Below, in pieces: positions 49,801 through 60,600 of a stretch of DNA of 64,000 nucleotides. The DNA lies in assembly GCA_911728455.2 (NCBI GenBank), contig OU452234.1, positions 188,501 through 252,500 on the forward strand, read 5' to 3'. The notes under the pieces are model-generated. The model saw nothing but the letters and a program-made list of their open reading frames with translations, made no database searches and had not been told where the DNA came from. The translations under genes and the position numbers were made by a program. The DNA comes from Marthasterias glacialis (lineage: Eukaryota; Echinodermata; Asteroidea; Forcipulatida; Asteriidae). Numbering within the stretch: the first letter of the stretch is position 1; each line of letters begins with the position of its first letter.

Positions 49801-50077
49801 ACTTTCTCAACGGCTATTGACATTATAATTAATGTTGTAAACAAACTCCTATAAAACGACTGTATAAAACTTCTCAGTTTATGTAATAATCGCTTATCTT
49901 TTTACCTGTCAGAGCGGCACTTGAGTGAAATTCCTCTTGAAAACTCACAAATAGAATGCCGTAGTTGTACAAAGTTCCACACGAAACAAAAAACTCCACG
50001 AAGGCAAGGTACACCATCAAATATCGCTTGTGCTTCTTAAAGAAAGAGATAACATTTGCCTCCCCTGTGCAAGCCAT
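46679..50077 (-). CDS. SLC16/monocarboxylate-transporter-like gene, downstream copy (six exons, 452 aa)
   Basis: The joined exons total 1,359 bases, an intact frame of 452 codons plus stop. The protein has the major-facilitator layout of MCTs: an N-terminal six-helix half, a hydrophilic central loop of about 60 residues, and a C-terminal six-helix half. Family-like motifs include YGILFVSFQEEF before helix 2, the FPGKSCSRGSSLALMG loop after helix 4, and LFDLTGNYTLSLLV at helices 11-12. It should move small monocarboxylates or related solutes across a membrane; the substrate cannot be read from sequence. Splice phases and three exon lengths equal those of the copy at 54,514-61,388. Confidence 0.85.
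47104..47247 (-). CDS. Downstream MCT exon 5: helices 10-11
   Basis: A 144-base exon, phase 1 on both sides. The acceptor is the upstream AG (AATAACAG|TT). The nearer AG (TTACAG|GA) would create a TGA at the junction. It encodes FRAASYSMPCPASMELFGDY and helices ending GVLIGAPIS. The donor is TTTCAG|GTTAGT. Confidence 0.85.
47398..47626 (-). CDS. Downstream MCT exon 4: helices 8-9
   Basis: A 229-base exon, phase 0 to 1, acceptor CCAACTATAG|GCT and donor ACATTAT|GTAAGT. It encodes FMEYDLSFTIDQVSITFALL and GVGEILGK, then a further helix (LAAGSLLGGVVSGLMTVL). It is the same length as its counterpart at 56,028. Confidence 0.9.
47729..48078 (-). CDS. Downstream MCT exon 3: helices 5-7 and central loop
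   Basis: Acceptor TTTTTACCAG|GT in phase 1, donor AATTTT|GTAAGA in phase 0. It encodes VLAFAPLFNTLIPAYGWRNS, two helices, a polar loop of about 60 residues (VIQTNVEKSDASQLQQVDV) and helix 7. The loop is unique sequence here, unlike the repeat-filled loop of the upstream copy. Confidence 0.9.
48957..49253 (-). CDS. Downstream MCT exon 2: helices 2-4
   Basis: A 297-base exon, phase 1 on both sides, acceptor CTACTCCACAG|GA and donor TTTTA|GTAAGT. It encodes GWVGSLANALSSCGGAISVH, a loop VRRFGPRAV, helices and the FPGKSCSRG loop. The upstream copy's exon 2 has the same length and phase. Confidence 0.9.
49906..50077 (-). CDS. Downstream MCT exon 1: start and helix 1
   Basis: ATG at 50,077 opens MACTGEANVISFFKKHKRYL, then a hydrophobic helix and YGILFVSFQEEF. 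The donor is CTGACAG|GTAAAA in phase 1. The basic KKHKRY before helix 1 fits a cytoplasmic N-terminus. Confidence 0.85.
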
Positions 50078-51689
50078 TTTCGGTTATCTGAATTAAGAAC
50101 AAAGTAGGAATAATGTGAGGATCTATATATAGAGCAAGCTGTTCGGCACAATTCCAGAACTCCGTATAACTCCAACAGAAATTACACTCCTTCTGTATAC
50201 GTCACAAACTTTGGTTTACATATTCTAGAGGCTTTCCGTTATTGTGGTTATCGTCAGAGTAATAGTCAGTTCTCAAAATAATGGAAATATGATGGGAACG
50301 ACCTTAAGATTAACGATGGTTTATATGTTTCTCATGGGGAACAAAAGTCGCTCAACCGTCGTATGTATAGATTGTAATATGACTGGTGTGGACATTTTCA
50401 TATGTCAACAAAAATCTTATTAAAGATGCTTTGTCTGTGTTTGGGCGATTGGATAATTTTCTCATCCGAACGAATTAAGAAAGGTTACTTGTTTCTGTAA
50501 CGAAAAATACAAAGAATTAAGATTTCTGACGTTGGGAACTGTAGATGCAAGCACTTTTGTTTTAAGCGGGTTCGTTCTGGTGGCTGACCGGCGGCCAATC
50601 AGAACAAGCAGTTTATTCATGATTGTATAACTGACATACAGATCCTTGCCATTTAATTTGTGGAACTTACTTTACGTGACACTCAATACTACTCCCATAC
50701 GCATTGGCGATCAAAAAGTTCTATTCGCCCATGGGGAATAGTACTATTTCCCATTTTTAACAGTTAAGATCATTTAAGTCAGTTATATAAAACAAATATT
50801 GAGTGGCTTTAATTTGTGAAATGGAACAGTCCAAATATTACCGAGCAATAACATTCCTCCCATCCCATTGCACTCTGAGCCACTCAATTTTGACCATTTT
50901 TTGACAGCGGCGGGACACACACACATGGTGAATGTACAATGTACAATGTACATGTATGTGAATAGCGCAGGCGCAAGATGGGGAACTTCGGCTGAAATGT
51001 GAAATCCCACTGGACGCCATTGTAGTAAGTAACTCTATTGATACAATAGATCAGTGCAGACAATGACCATTGCTATCAATGGGAAACAAAACATTCACTT
51101 GCCGAAATGGCACCCATGCGTATTTCTCACGCCAACAATAGATAGAGCTCTATTATCTTTGATATATGGACGCACGAAACAACACGTACATGTATGTTCG
51201 TGTATCGTCGTTCGCGTTTAGTTCAATCGACACATTGTAAAAGGCAATTCCTGGACGTGAGAATTTGAAACTTAAGAAATTCATGTATCGTTTTATAATC
51301 ATCAAGAAGGATAAGAAGGATCCAATAAATGATAGTCATACAATTATTACACCATCACCCAAAAAGGTCGTGAAATTAAATGGAATAAAGGGAAACTGAA
51401 TGGGGTACATTTCTTAAAGGATGACACGTTTGGGAAAGCAGACTTGATAGGCCTGACCACACCCCCGTATTCCAAGAAAGTGGTTCTAAAGTTAAATTAA
51501 TTTCTGAAGTCTTCAAAGGGTAAAAAATTACCATTACCATCCACAAGATCCTAGATATAATTGACTCATGCAGTAGATGCACTTTTACATACATTATAAC
51601 CATTAAACCAAAGAGAGTGAACGACAAACATCATCAGCAGTCATATGGTGTATGTGGCAGGGTGAATTTAGACTAGAATGTCAAAACAT

Positions 51690-51800
51690 CACTACAAAAA
51701 GTTCCCATTGAGCTTAAAGCAGATACAGAGTTCCTCCTTCGAAAGCAAACATTCCAGAAATATCCATAAACTTGTGGAATAAATGAACCCAACCACAACT
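51690..51800 (-). pseudogene. Decayed MCT exon 2 remnant
   Basis: Blocks AAGTTCCCATT, AAAG-x-x-GAT, GAAATATCCATAAAC and a final ACCCAACCA line up in order with the 3' part of the downstream copy's exon 2 (48,957-49,075). Indels leave no open frame. It lies downstream of the other remnants in gene direction, so it may belong to a different lost copy. Confidence 0.45.
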
Positions 51801-52039
51801 GCTGTCAGAAACTATGAGTCTACGGAGCCAAGTAACTCAGAACATGCATGTGATCTCTATAACATCTACCGGTATCATATCCTGACCATAGCATTGCCGG
51901 TGTCATAATATGGTATTCTGTCCTAGGGTAATGTGCCCATCATACGGTAAATTAACGTGGGCTGGAGGAGTTTATTCAAAAGAGGGTGCTATCAGAAGGA
52001 GTTAGTAAACGATTCGCCATATGCCCGGACAGAATCTCC

Positions 52040-52720
52040 TGCCGGACAGAATCTCCTTCCACACCGGAACCGTTTGATTTCTTCTAACCTGGTAATTTCC
52101 CCTCCAAATAAATTTAAATAATGTAACATGGAGTTTAAATCATTGACAATATTAACATGTTGATCAGGAATAGTTAGAATAAGAAAGTAAGCTTGGACAA
52201 AAGTAAAGAGTTTACAACAGTGATTCTGCCTAGAACCACAAGATTCCGTTTAGACCAACTAAATCAGGTTACGTAACTTATATAAGCATAATCTTACTGT
52301 AATTGAGTCAAACCAATGGAATGTAGGTCTATTATGTAAAGAACTCGATACCCAAGTATTTCAAAAGTTTCCAAAAGTCCCACCCAGTGGACATTGGCCT
52401 ATTGATCTCTTCACTACATTTCTTGAAACCAAAAACCCACATTCGTTTTATCTACATTAACTTCAAGTCCGGACAAAATTGGCGAATAACTCAAGAATGT
52501 TAAATGCAGCAAGCATAGATTTATCGGGACCATCAAGAAATAAAACAGTGTCGTCAACGTATTGAGACAGTCGAAACTCTTAATACATGTACCAGCTATC
52601 TGACTACCTTGTATGTCCTTGTCATTAGGCCTATATATCATTATTTCAAGAGCTTCAACACAAAAAAAGAAATCTAATAAAATATTTATTGTGTTGTTTT
52701 CTTGAGTCGTCGACACCTAG
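52040..52720 (-). pseudogene. Broken LINE reverse transcriptase fragment
   Basis: On the minus strand it reads FFCVEALEIMI and NDKDIQGSQIAGT, then after a frameshift LSQYVDDTVLFLDGP, which holds the YVDD polymerase box. Next come KYLGIEF-like sequence and RNLVVLGRITVVNSLLLSKL. These are the ordered landmarks of an L1/Tx1-type LINE reverse transcriptase. Several stops and shifts make it inactive. Confidence 0.75.
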
Positions 52721-52829
52721 ACCACACTCCTAAGTCCTGCTTGTACGCTTAGGATTTGAATCAACAGTTTACGGTAACCAGGGAAATTAAAGCAATAATA
52801 AAAGCTCATGCGTTACTATGTTATTTCCT

Positions 52830-52945
52830 CTTGGTGGAAGCCGTCTTCCTATCGGTATAATCAACCAGAAGAACTTTAGAATACCGCCAAAATCACCAGT
52901 GAACTCATAGTATAGTCTCCACTCAAGTCGTGCAGAGCATCTATG
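52830..52945 (-). pseudogene. Decayed MCT last-exon remnant
   Basis: After an acceptor-like TTATTCCATAG the frame reads ALHDLSGDYTMSSLVILAVF, then stop codons and a shift to LIIPIGRR. This parallels LFDLTGNYTLSLLVILMVF...LFIPIRRW in the downstream gene's last exon and GLYDLTGDYTLSLLVILAIF in the upstream one. Confidence 0.7.
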
Positions 52946-53594
52946 GAATAAGAGGTCTACAACTGCCACGAAGAGCACTCATAGCGCGCCTTCTGTCAAT
53001 GAGTTATTAGCTCAAGGCCCGAGTGTAGAGTGGTCCCCTGTCTTTAGTACAATGATATGCCTTTCAACGCCACAGCCCGGTTTCTGCCAACCAACGTTGG
53101 AGAAACTACGGGGAGCCATCAATGCAAAGCAACAACGTTGGGTTGCAAGGCAAAACTCGCTGATAGTTCACTCGATAGGCGAGACAGAATCAATTTTATG
53201 GAGTCGATAATTAAACCGCCAAGAAGATTAACAAGTAGCCAGATTTGTTCGTGGATTAAGATATTCCATAAGAGCATTTTTCAAAACAGCCAAAAAGTTG
53301 GGTTGAAGCGATCGATTTTTCAAGACTGTGTGAGAGGATTGACAAAATTTCTACGAATCAGGTTGAAACAAGTCAAACCAAGACGAACCAACGCATGCAA
53401 TGCCAGTTAAACCAAACAGAAAAACAAGTCAATTCAGAGCGAAATCACTCTAAAAAAAACCCGGTTTTAATAAAACTATAACCGTCTAAGTCAATACAAC
53501 AGACGAGTACCATGTTCCCAGAATGATTAGCGGTGTATGTCATAGATGTGGAAAGTATGGTTACAGAAAATTTGTTTGTTTTTCTAAACTTCTC

Positions 53595-53645
53595 AAACTT
53601 ACGACACTCGTTAATACGATTGGAACCGTCTGCGTACCAAAAAAG
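53595..53645 (-). pseudogene. Decayed MCT exon 4 3'-end remnant
   Basis: AAACTTACGACACTC, AATACGATTGGAACCGTC and GCGTACC align with the 3' end and donor of exon 4 (47,392-47,440 in the downstream copy). Together with 52,830-52,945 it is collinear with the 3' half of a lost gene. Confidence 0.5.
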
Positions 53646-54513
53646 AATCGTACATGTAGTATTGTGTCCTCGTACAAAAATTGTATGATCTTTCCATCAT
53701 TAGTGTAAACGGCCTAGGCCTAGGCCTACAACTAACTTTACATATTTCAATGATTTGAAACAAGATGAGCTAGACACAATAAGAAACAAAGCTAGTTATC
53801 CATAACATTCAAAATAAACTACTGAAATCCCTCAGGCCCACGTTATGGTGAAGCCATTACATCCATGCTTTAGAACTTTACACAAGTTCAATTTAGGAGG
53901 AAACCATGGACCAGAGTAATAGTAACATCGTACTAGACTTGTTTGGATCAATGCAAACTCAGTTGTGACTTGGGAATGACCATTATAATCGAATAGGAAT
54001 GGCCACAGATAAGCATATCCGACAATTCTGTGACATGACAGAGGAGAAAGGGAAGGGAGCATGGGAAACAAGAGGAGGGGGTACATTTGACAATACACAG
54101 TGGGAAAAACGATTTTTTCCCCCTGAGGTTTGAGGAAAAGGCTGGAATAGGGAAGAGTAGGATGTATTTGTAAATCAATGACATGAAAATTGGGTGTGAT
54201 GGGATGAAAACCATTACCAACTCTGTGCTATATAAATTCCAATGAACTCGTAACTTTATAACTCCAGTTACACATCAAAACCACACATTGTATTTAATCG
54301 AATTACTTATTTATAGGTGTGTCAAATAATTTCTGCTTGCATTCATGTTATGAAGTAAAAAATATCTCGTGATATGAAAATATTTTTTGGAAAGTTTAAA
54401 ATGAATACAAAATTTAAATATGACAAATTGATATGAATAAATCATAAATACAGTATTGAAGTATAAATGTAATTTAAACGCATTTTGTGGTATAACAAGT
54501 ATGACATTTAGTA

Positions 54514-54695
54514 TTAAACAAAATCAAGATTATTTTGTTGACTCTGATTTTCTTTGGATGATCTTGCTCTTTTTGATCTCGTTCGAATCCGCCTCCTGAT
54601 CGGTATAATCAAGGCTAGTCCAGTAGAACATGTAAATATAGCCAGAATGACCAGCAAACTCAAAGTGTAGTCTCCAGTCAAGTCATACAAACCTC
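54514..54695 (-). CDS. Upstream MCT exon 6: helix 12 and C-terminus
   Basis: Acceptor CTTATTTCAG|GA in phase 1. It encodes GGLYDLTGDYTLSLLVILAI, the end of helix 12 and a basic Ser-rich tail (RRRIRTRSKRARSSKENQ), stopping at 54,514-54,516. Confidence 0.9.
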
Positions 54696-57600
54696 CTGAA
54701 ATAAGATTGTAAAAATACAATGATTACTTTGATAACGGTACCTACAATGTGAGCCAAGATATTTTATCGACAAAAGAATTCTTGCTAGTTTGCAAAACTC
54801 ATCTTAGACCCTTGTCAGACTCACCGCTGTACTTTCAAAATGAACACTTTGGGTCCACAAAAAAGACATACAGTTTTTTACTGTCCCAGAAAAAAAGCAT
54901 CTTAAAATTTAGTGTAATGTTTTTTTCTTCTTTGAGATTGCCTGGTCTGACATGGCCCTTACAACACTATTATCTTGCTTCAAAACACTCGTAGTCGTAG
55001 ATACAAATTTATCTGCAAGTGAATTTGGTCATTATTTTGGTGAGCAGTGTGTTGCTCAAACTGTTCTTAATATCTCATTCTCAACAAACACATGATATGT
55101 AACGATCATTATGATACAAAGTAACCAAAAAATTGTCCTTTTCTGACTTTGGTTTGGTAAACATTGAGTTGAGTGAGCGAAAAGACCAGTTTTATACCTG
55201 AAATTGGTGCACCAATCAGAATTCCAATACCAAACGGCATTAGTGATATAATAGTAGCCATATCTGACCCGTATTCTGCAAACAGCTCCATTGTAGCCGG
55301 GTACGGCATTGCAAATGATGCAGCACGACACAAACCCATAACTAGGAAATAAGAAAAAATGGCTTTCTCAATGATTATAGCTTGACGTTCACACAAACTT
55401 TTCAGTGAACAATCATGTAAGACAATTTGCCAGTCACATTTGCAAATATTTTTTTAGTAATATGACTATTACACAATTATGTAACAGACCGATTGCGCGA
55501 CCAATGTTTACAAGAACGTTGGAAAAGTGTTCATTATACCTAGCCTTGCTGAATTACAAATAGACAAAGAAATCACACAGTTTTGGAAAGCCTTTTTATG
55601 ATTTCAGCTTAAAAACTGTGAAATTCTTGTGTTGAAAAGTGTGTGGTCGAGCGCAGTCGTCTAACCCAAACGTTCCGTCGTGCAACTAGTACTACCAAAT
55701 AGTGAACATAAAATGTAATTACGTTCCTTGTAGTATTTTCAAAACTTCCCAAACTGTTCTTACTGGCTTTATTCAACCACCCGAAGGTCTCTGGTATAAA
55801 CTCTTGAATATTTTTCACATATTTCGAGAAAGAAAAGCCTTGGTCGAATAAACAAATGCTACAATCATCAGTAGTGTACCGCACTTTCATATGGAGCACA
55901 TCGTGTTAACATTTAATACCCACTACAGATCACGTGACTGGGGTCACGCAATCGGTCTATTATTTACTGAAATTAAAAATCGTACAAAATGTGTCAACTT
56001 TGAACCTTGTTGGAGACATTGACTTACAAACTGCATTTGTATACATGAGTGGAACTGTCCGAAGTACAGTCATTAGTCCAGACGCACCGCCACCAAGTAA
56101 ACTACCCACAGCTACCACGTATAGCTTCAAGAATGGAAGATGGTCTCCAAAAATTGAAGACAAAATTTTCCCTAATATTTCTCCGACAGCAAACAGCACA
56201 AAGGTTATGGAGACCTGGTCAGATGTAAAGTGTAGGTCGTACTCCATGAAGCTGGCCTAGTGAAGAAAAAAGGCACATTTCATAGTTTTTCAATACAATT
56301 TTAAATTGTATCCCGTTTCGAGTTACATGACTGATTTATGTCTACTCATTTAAAAACCTTTGACCTACAGCAGAATCGAGTAACGAAACATCATATTTGG
56401 TTAAAAAACAAAAAGACATTTTCTGTTAAATACTTACATAGTTCACTATGATGAATGTCCATCCAAGATTCAACAGAATTAAGGATGTAAACCACATCCA
56501 TGTGTCAACTTTGCCGATGAGTTCAGTGAACTTTTGCCCCAAAGTCTGAGTGACCTGTTGTGGCTGGTCATCAACTACATCGCTGTCGATCAAAGTCTGA
56601 GTGATATGTTGTGGCTGGTCATCAACTACATTGCTGTCGATCAAAGTCTGAGAGACCTGTTGTGGCTGGTCATCAACTACATCGTTGTCGATCAAAGTCT
56701 GAGTGACCTCTTGTGGCTGGTCATCAACTACATCGCTGTCGATCAAAGTCTGAGAGACCTGTTGTGGCTGGTCATCAACTACATCGCTGTCGATCAAAGT
56801 CTGAGAGACCTCTTGTGGCTGGTCATCAACTACATCGCTGTCGATCAAAGTCTGAGAGACCTCTTGTGGCTGGTCATCAACTACATCGCTGTCGATCAAA
56901 GTCTGAGTGACCTCTTGTGGCTGGTCATCAACTACATCGCTATCGATCAAAGTCCGAGTGACCTGTTGTGGCTGGTCATCAACTACATCGCTGTCGATCA
57001 GAGTCTGAGAGACCTGTTGTGGCTGGTCATCAACTACATCGCTGTCGATCAAAGTCTGAGTGACCTGTTGTGGCCGACCATTAACTACGATGCAGTTGGT
57101 CAAAGTCTCAGTGGTTTGTTGTGGCTGGTCATTAACTACATCGCAGTTCGTCTCAACTAAATCATTTACGTTATTATCATCAAGTGGCGTTTGCGTTTTT
57201 GCAGGTGTGACAATGAACATGCCATGGGCCAGGGTTATAACCAAACTCCCTCCGCCAAGGATCCGTACAGCTATGCGCCAGCCGTATGCTTGTATAAGTG
57301 CATTGAGGAGAGGTGCATAAGCAAGCACGCCTGTTAACAGTCAAAGGGTAAGATCAATCATATTATTAATTAACGATGGAAATGGTAAGTTTCATATGAA
57401 ACTCCACTGATTATGAAGTGCATAGAAATATGTCAATTTTAAAATCGAGATATCATTTTAAGAACCCAAAATTAAAGGTGCACACCGGCTTCGTTGGGCT
57501 ATTTGGGCTACAAAATAGGCTAACATATGACTTCAAAGGTCTTTCAGGAATGGAGAAGAGTCGTTCTTAAAAGAAACCATCAAATTTTGCCGTTTTCGAG

Positions 57601-60600
57601 CATTTTTCAAAAAACGATTTATCCGAACCAAAAAAGTGGTTCGGATAAATCACGTGATCTTCGGAGTTAGTTTTTCTTCCAGCCGTATAAATGTAAATTA
57701 CTGAACCAAATGTAAATCTTTTTTTTACAATTATTCTTGAGTATTTGACAAAAAAGACTTATGTATTCAGATTATTGATACAATTTGTAAATAATGATGA
57801 AAAATCGAACGTAATATTCGCATTCAGAGAGTCCGTGCAACCGAAGCGTGTCTTACGGCGCACCAGCATGGGAGCTAGCGGAACGTACACCTTGGGGCAT
57901 ATCCCGTACAGCCAGTGCCGTGTCTCGTGGGGCCAGAGAGACAAACCCCGGGGCATGAACTCCCCAGCTTGCCGGTCGGTCTAGCCGTAAGCGTGGGAGC
58001 TTGTCGGAGGGGTAGGGAGCCAGACTAACAATTACGTTTTTATTACGAGGGTTTTAGTCTGTGCCCATAGCTATTGTAACGTGTTGCCTGCGCTACGCAC
58101 ACGCGGGACGACGACGGGGAATGTTTATCCCATACACCATGCAGCTGATCTATCTACTTCTATGGTAGCTGCATAATGTCCACTCCCCCTCCCCCAATCG
58201 CCACAACAAAAAACCGGTGACGGTGGCCGCGGCCGGCCAGTGAAGTCATCGCCCGAAAAACGGGAGAATGCCTTCGCTAAAGCTGCCAGGATTGGCAATC
58301 CGTTTGCAGCGAAAGCGGGAGGCTCGCTTGGCACATGAGTGTTATTGGCCAAGCCAATGTGAAAAGATGGTCCAAGATTAGGGACATTACCATTAGTTTT
58401 TAGACTGCAGCAGGCTGATCACGATGAGAACACGAAGGATGTGGTCTTTGCCATAATTTTGATGGACAGGTTTGTGTCATAGAACTGTATTGTGAATATG
58501 CCTGCGTATATTTTAATTCATGAAGACTCACATTTTGACAATATTTATGGTCCATCATGTCTGTGATGTCCACATTATGCCAAGCTTATTCTCTCCCTTT
58601 CTACATTTGAACACGACCTGACAACACAGATCAGTCCTGGACCCAACTGGCGTTCGTCCAAGTAATTTTTTACAACATAGGGTTTACTTGCGATATAATG
58701 AAGAAACGTTCTCCATTGCAAGTAAGTTCGTCCAGTTCGTCGTACACAGAATACACTGTTCGTTTATGTCTGTTTTTTTTTATTTACACGTGAATTTGTA
58801 CTGAATGGATATAAAGTCTGGATCCTCATGCCTCGTCATTGTAATAATTCATAGATAAACAGAGCACCAGTCTACTTACAACATTGCGCAACATTGTGAC
58901 GTAAACTTGACAGTTGCAACGGCTGGAAAAGCGTATTATAGCTGACCTTTGACCGTGTTTTGTTTTTTTCACATTTTTCGTTAATTACGTGATATTTTGA
59001 TGATTTTTTTTTTAAGAATAACCATTTAAAAATTATTGTCTGTCATTCCAAATCACTAAATTAGATAAACAGTAAGCCGGTGTGTCCCTTTAACATTTTT
59101 CCCCGATTGCATCGATCAAAATATGGACTAAATAAACGTGTACGTACAAATCCCTAAAAAAAACATTGTTTTTCAATGTTTTCCACCTGAAAACACCAAG
59201 TTAGATTAATTTTTCAAAGTTTGCAGATAATTGAAGCATATAAGAGAGACTGCTTCAACCAAGACTATAGACTATCGTTCAACAAAAAAGTCCGAGAAAA
59301 AAAGAGAAAAAAAATGTCTTTGAAATATTGTATTTTTGTAGTTATATTTTTATGACGAAACACTTACTGAAGGAGGTACCGATTAAAGCCAATGAAGTTC
59401 CGCGTGAACAGCTCTTTCCTGGAAACCAATCATATATCAGTGTCATCCCGGCTTGGAATATGAAGTTTGTTCCCAAACCAACAAGGAGTCCAAAAGTCAA
59501 ATACGTATAGGCAAGAACTGGTACAAATGAAGTTGTAAACAGTCCAGTAGCAAAGATAACTGCTCCTACTAGTGTGACCACCCGGGAACCATAGCGACGA
59601 ATCACAGGGGCAGAGATGGGGCCTCCACACCCAAATACTGCGTTGGCAAGGGACCCCACCCACCCTGAAACGGGAAATATACAAGTTTTTAAAATAGCCA
59701 CGTAAAATCACAATACAATAATGGGAAGCTGTGTTCTCAAAAACATATAACTTTGTTCTGTTGTTATTTTAATGAATACGATGCACTTCTAGCAAAGGAA
59801 CCATAATGGCAATGTCTAAAAGCCTAAAATATTGTAACTCCTTTTCAATACAAAATATTTTCAATACGAAAATACAAAGCATTTGAATATTTAACTTTTA
59901 CGTTCGTAATTAGTTAGCTCAACTGTCGCACAAATGATATTTGTCATGAATTATGCAACCATAACTTAAACTATTTAGTTAGTCCGTGCGTAGATTCAAT
60001 GTACTCGTATCCAATAAATGTTGACTGATAGAAATTTGAATCGATTCTGCTCGTCAGTACTCAAATTCCGGCGGTGGTTCTGCAAAACGGGCATAAAACT
60101 CATTCAGCTGATCAGGAAGTTTCGGATCAACCGACATTGTCAAGTTTAGTTTTCTTTTTGTAGGGAGCGATTTTCTTGACACTTTTCCACATTTCCTTTG
60201 TGTTGCAGCCAAGTAATTCAGTTTCTAACTTGTTCTTATACTCCCTCTTGGCAGTGACAATGGCACTGCTCAGCTGGTACTTGGCGATCTCATATGCCTC
60301 CTCGTCCTGCTGTTGAAACGCCGTTTCCTTAAGCTCTCAACTTAGCCCTGATTGCACCTCCGAACCATGGTTTGTCATTGCCGTAATTCTTGATCGTTTT
60401 CCTGGGAATACATTTCCTCGCAAAAAGTGATATAACAGGATAACCTCTGTACTTCCATGAATGTCATTTAAGTCTCGCAGCACATCCCACTCAGTACAAG
60501 CGAAACAGCCTTGTAGTTTAGTAACAGCCGACTTAGTCCAATTCCTGTCTACGATGGGACAAGGTGGATCATATTATGGTCTGACTCTCCGAGCGGAGCG

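Larger units (their letters stand above)
50078..54513. other. Interval between the transporter genes
   Basis: Apart from the remnants and LINE fragment listed separately, I see no gene. The 117-codon plus-strand frame at 53,057-53,410 shows no domain or codon evidence. Promoter elements for the downstream copy should lie just above 50,077 but none is recognisable. Confidence 0.4.

Noticed and set aside
53057..53410. A 117-codon plus-strand frame
   Set aside because: It lies in decayed sequence among transporter relics and shows no domain.
56534..57160. A 208-codon plus-strand frame of repeated Leu-rich units
   Set aside because: It is the antisense shadow of the 51-bp coding repeat in the transporter exon; the other strand has intact splice sites and family homology.
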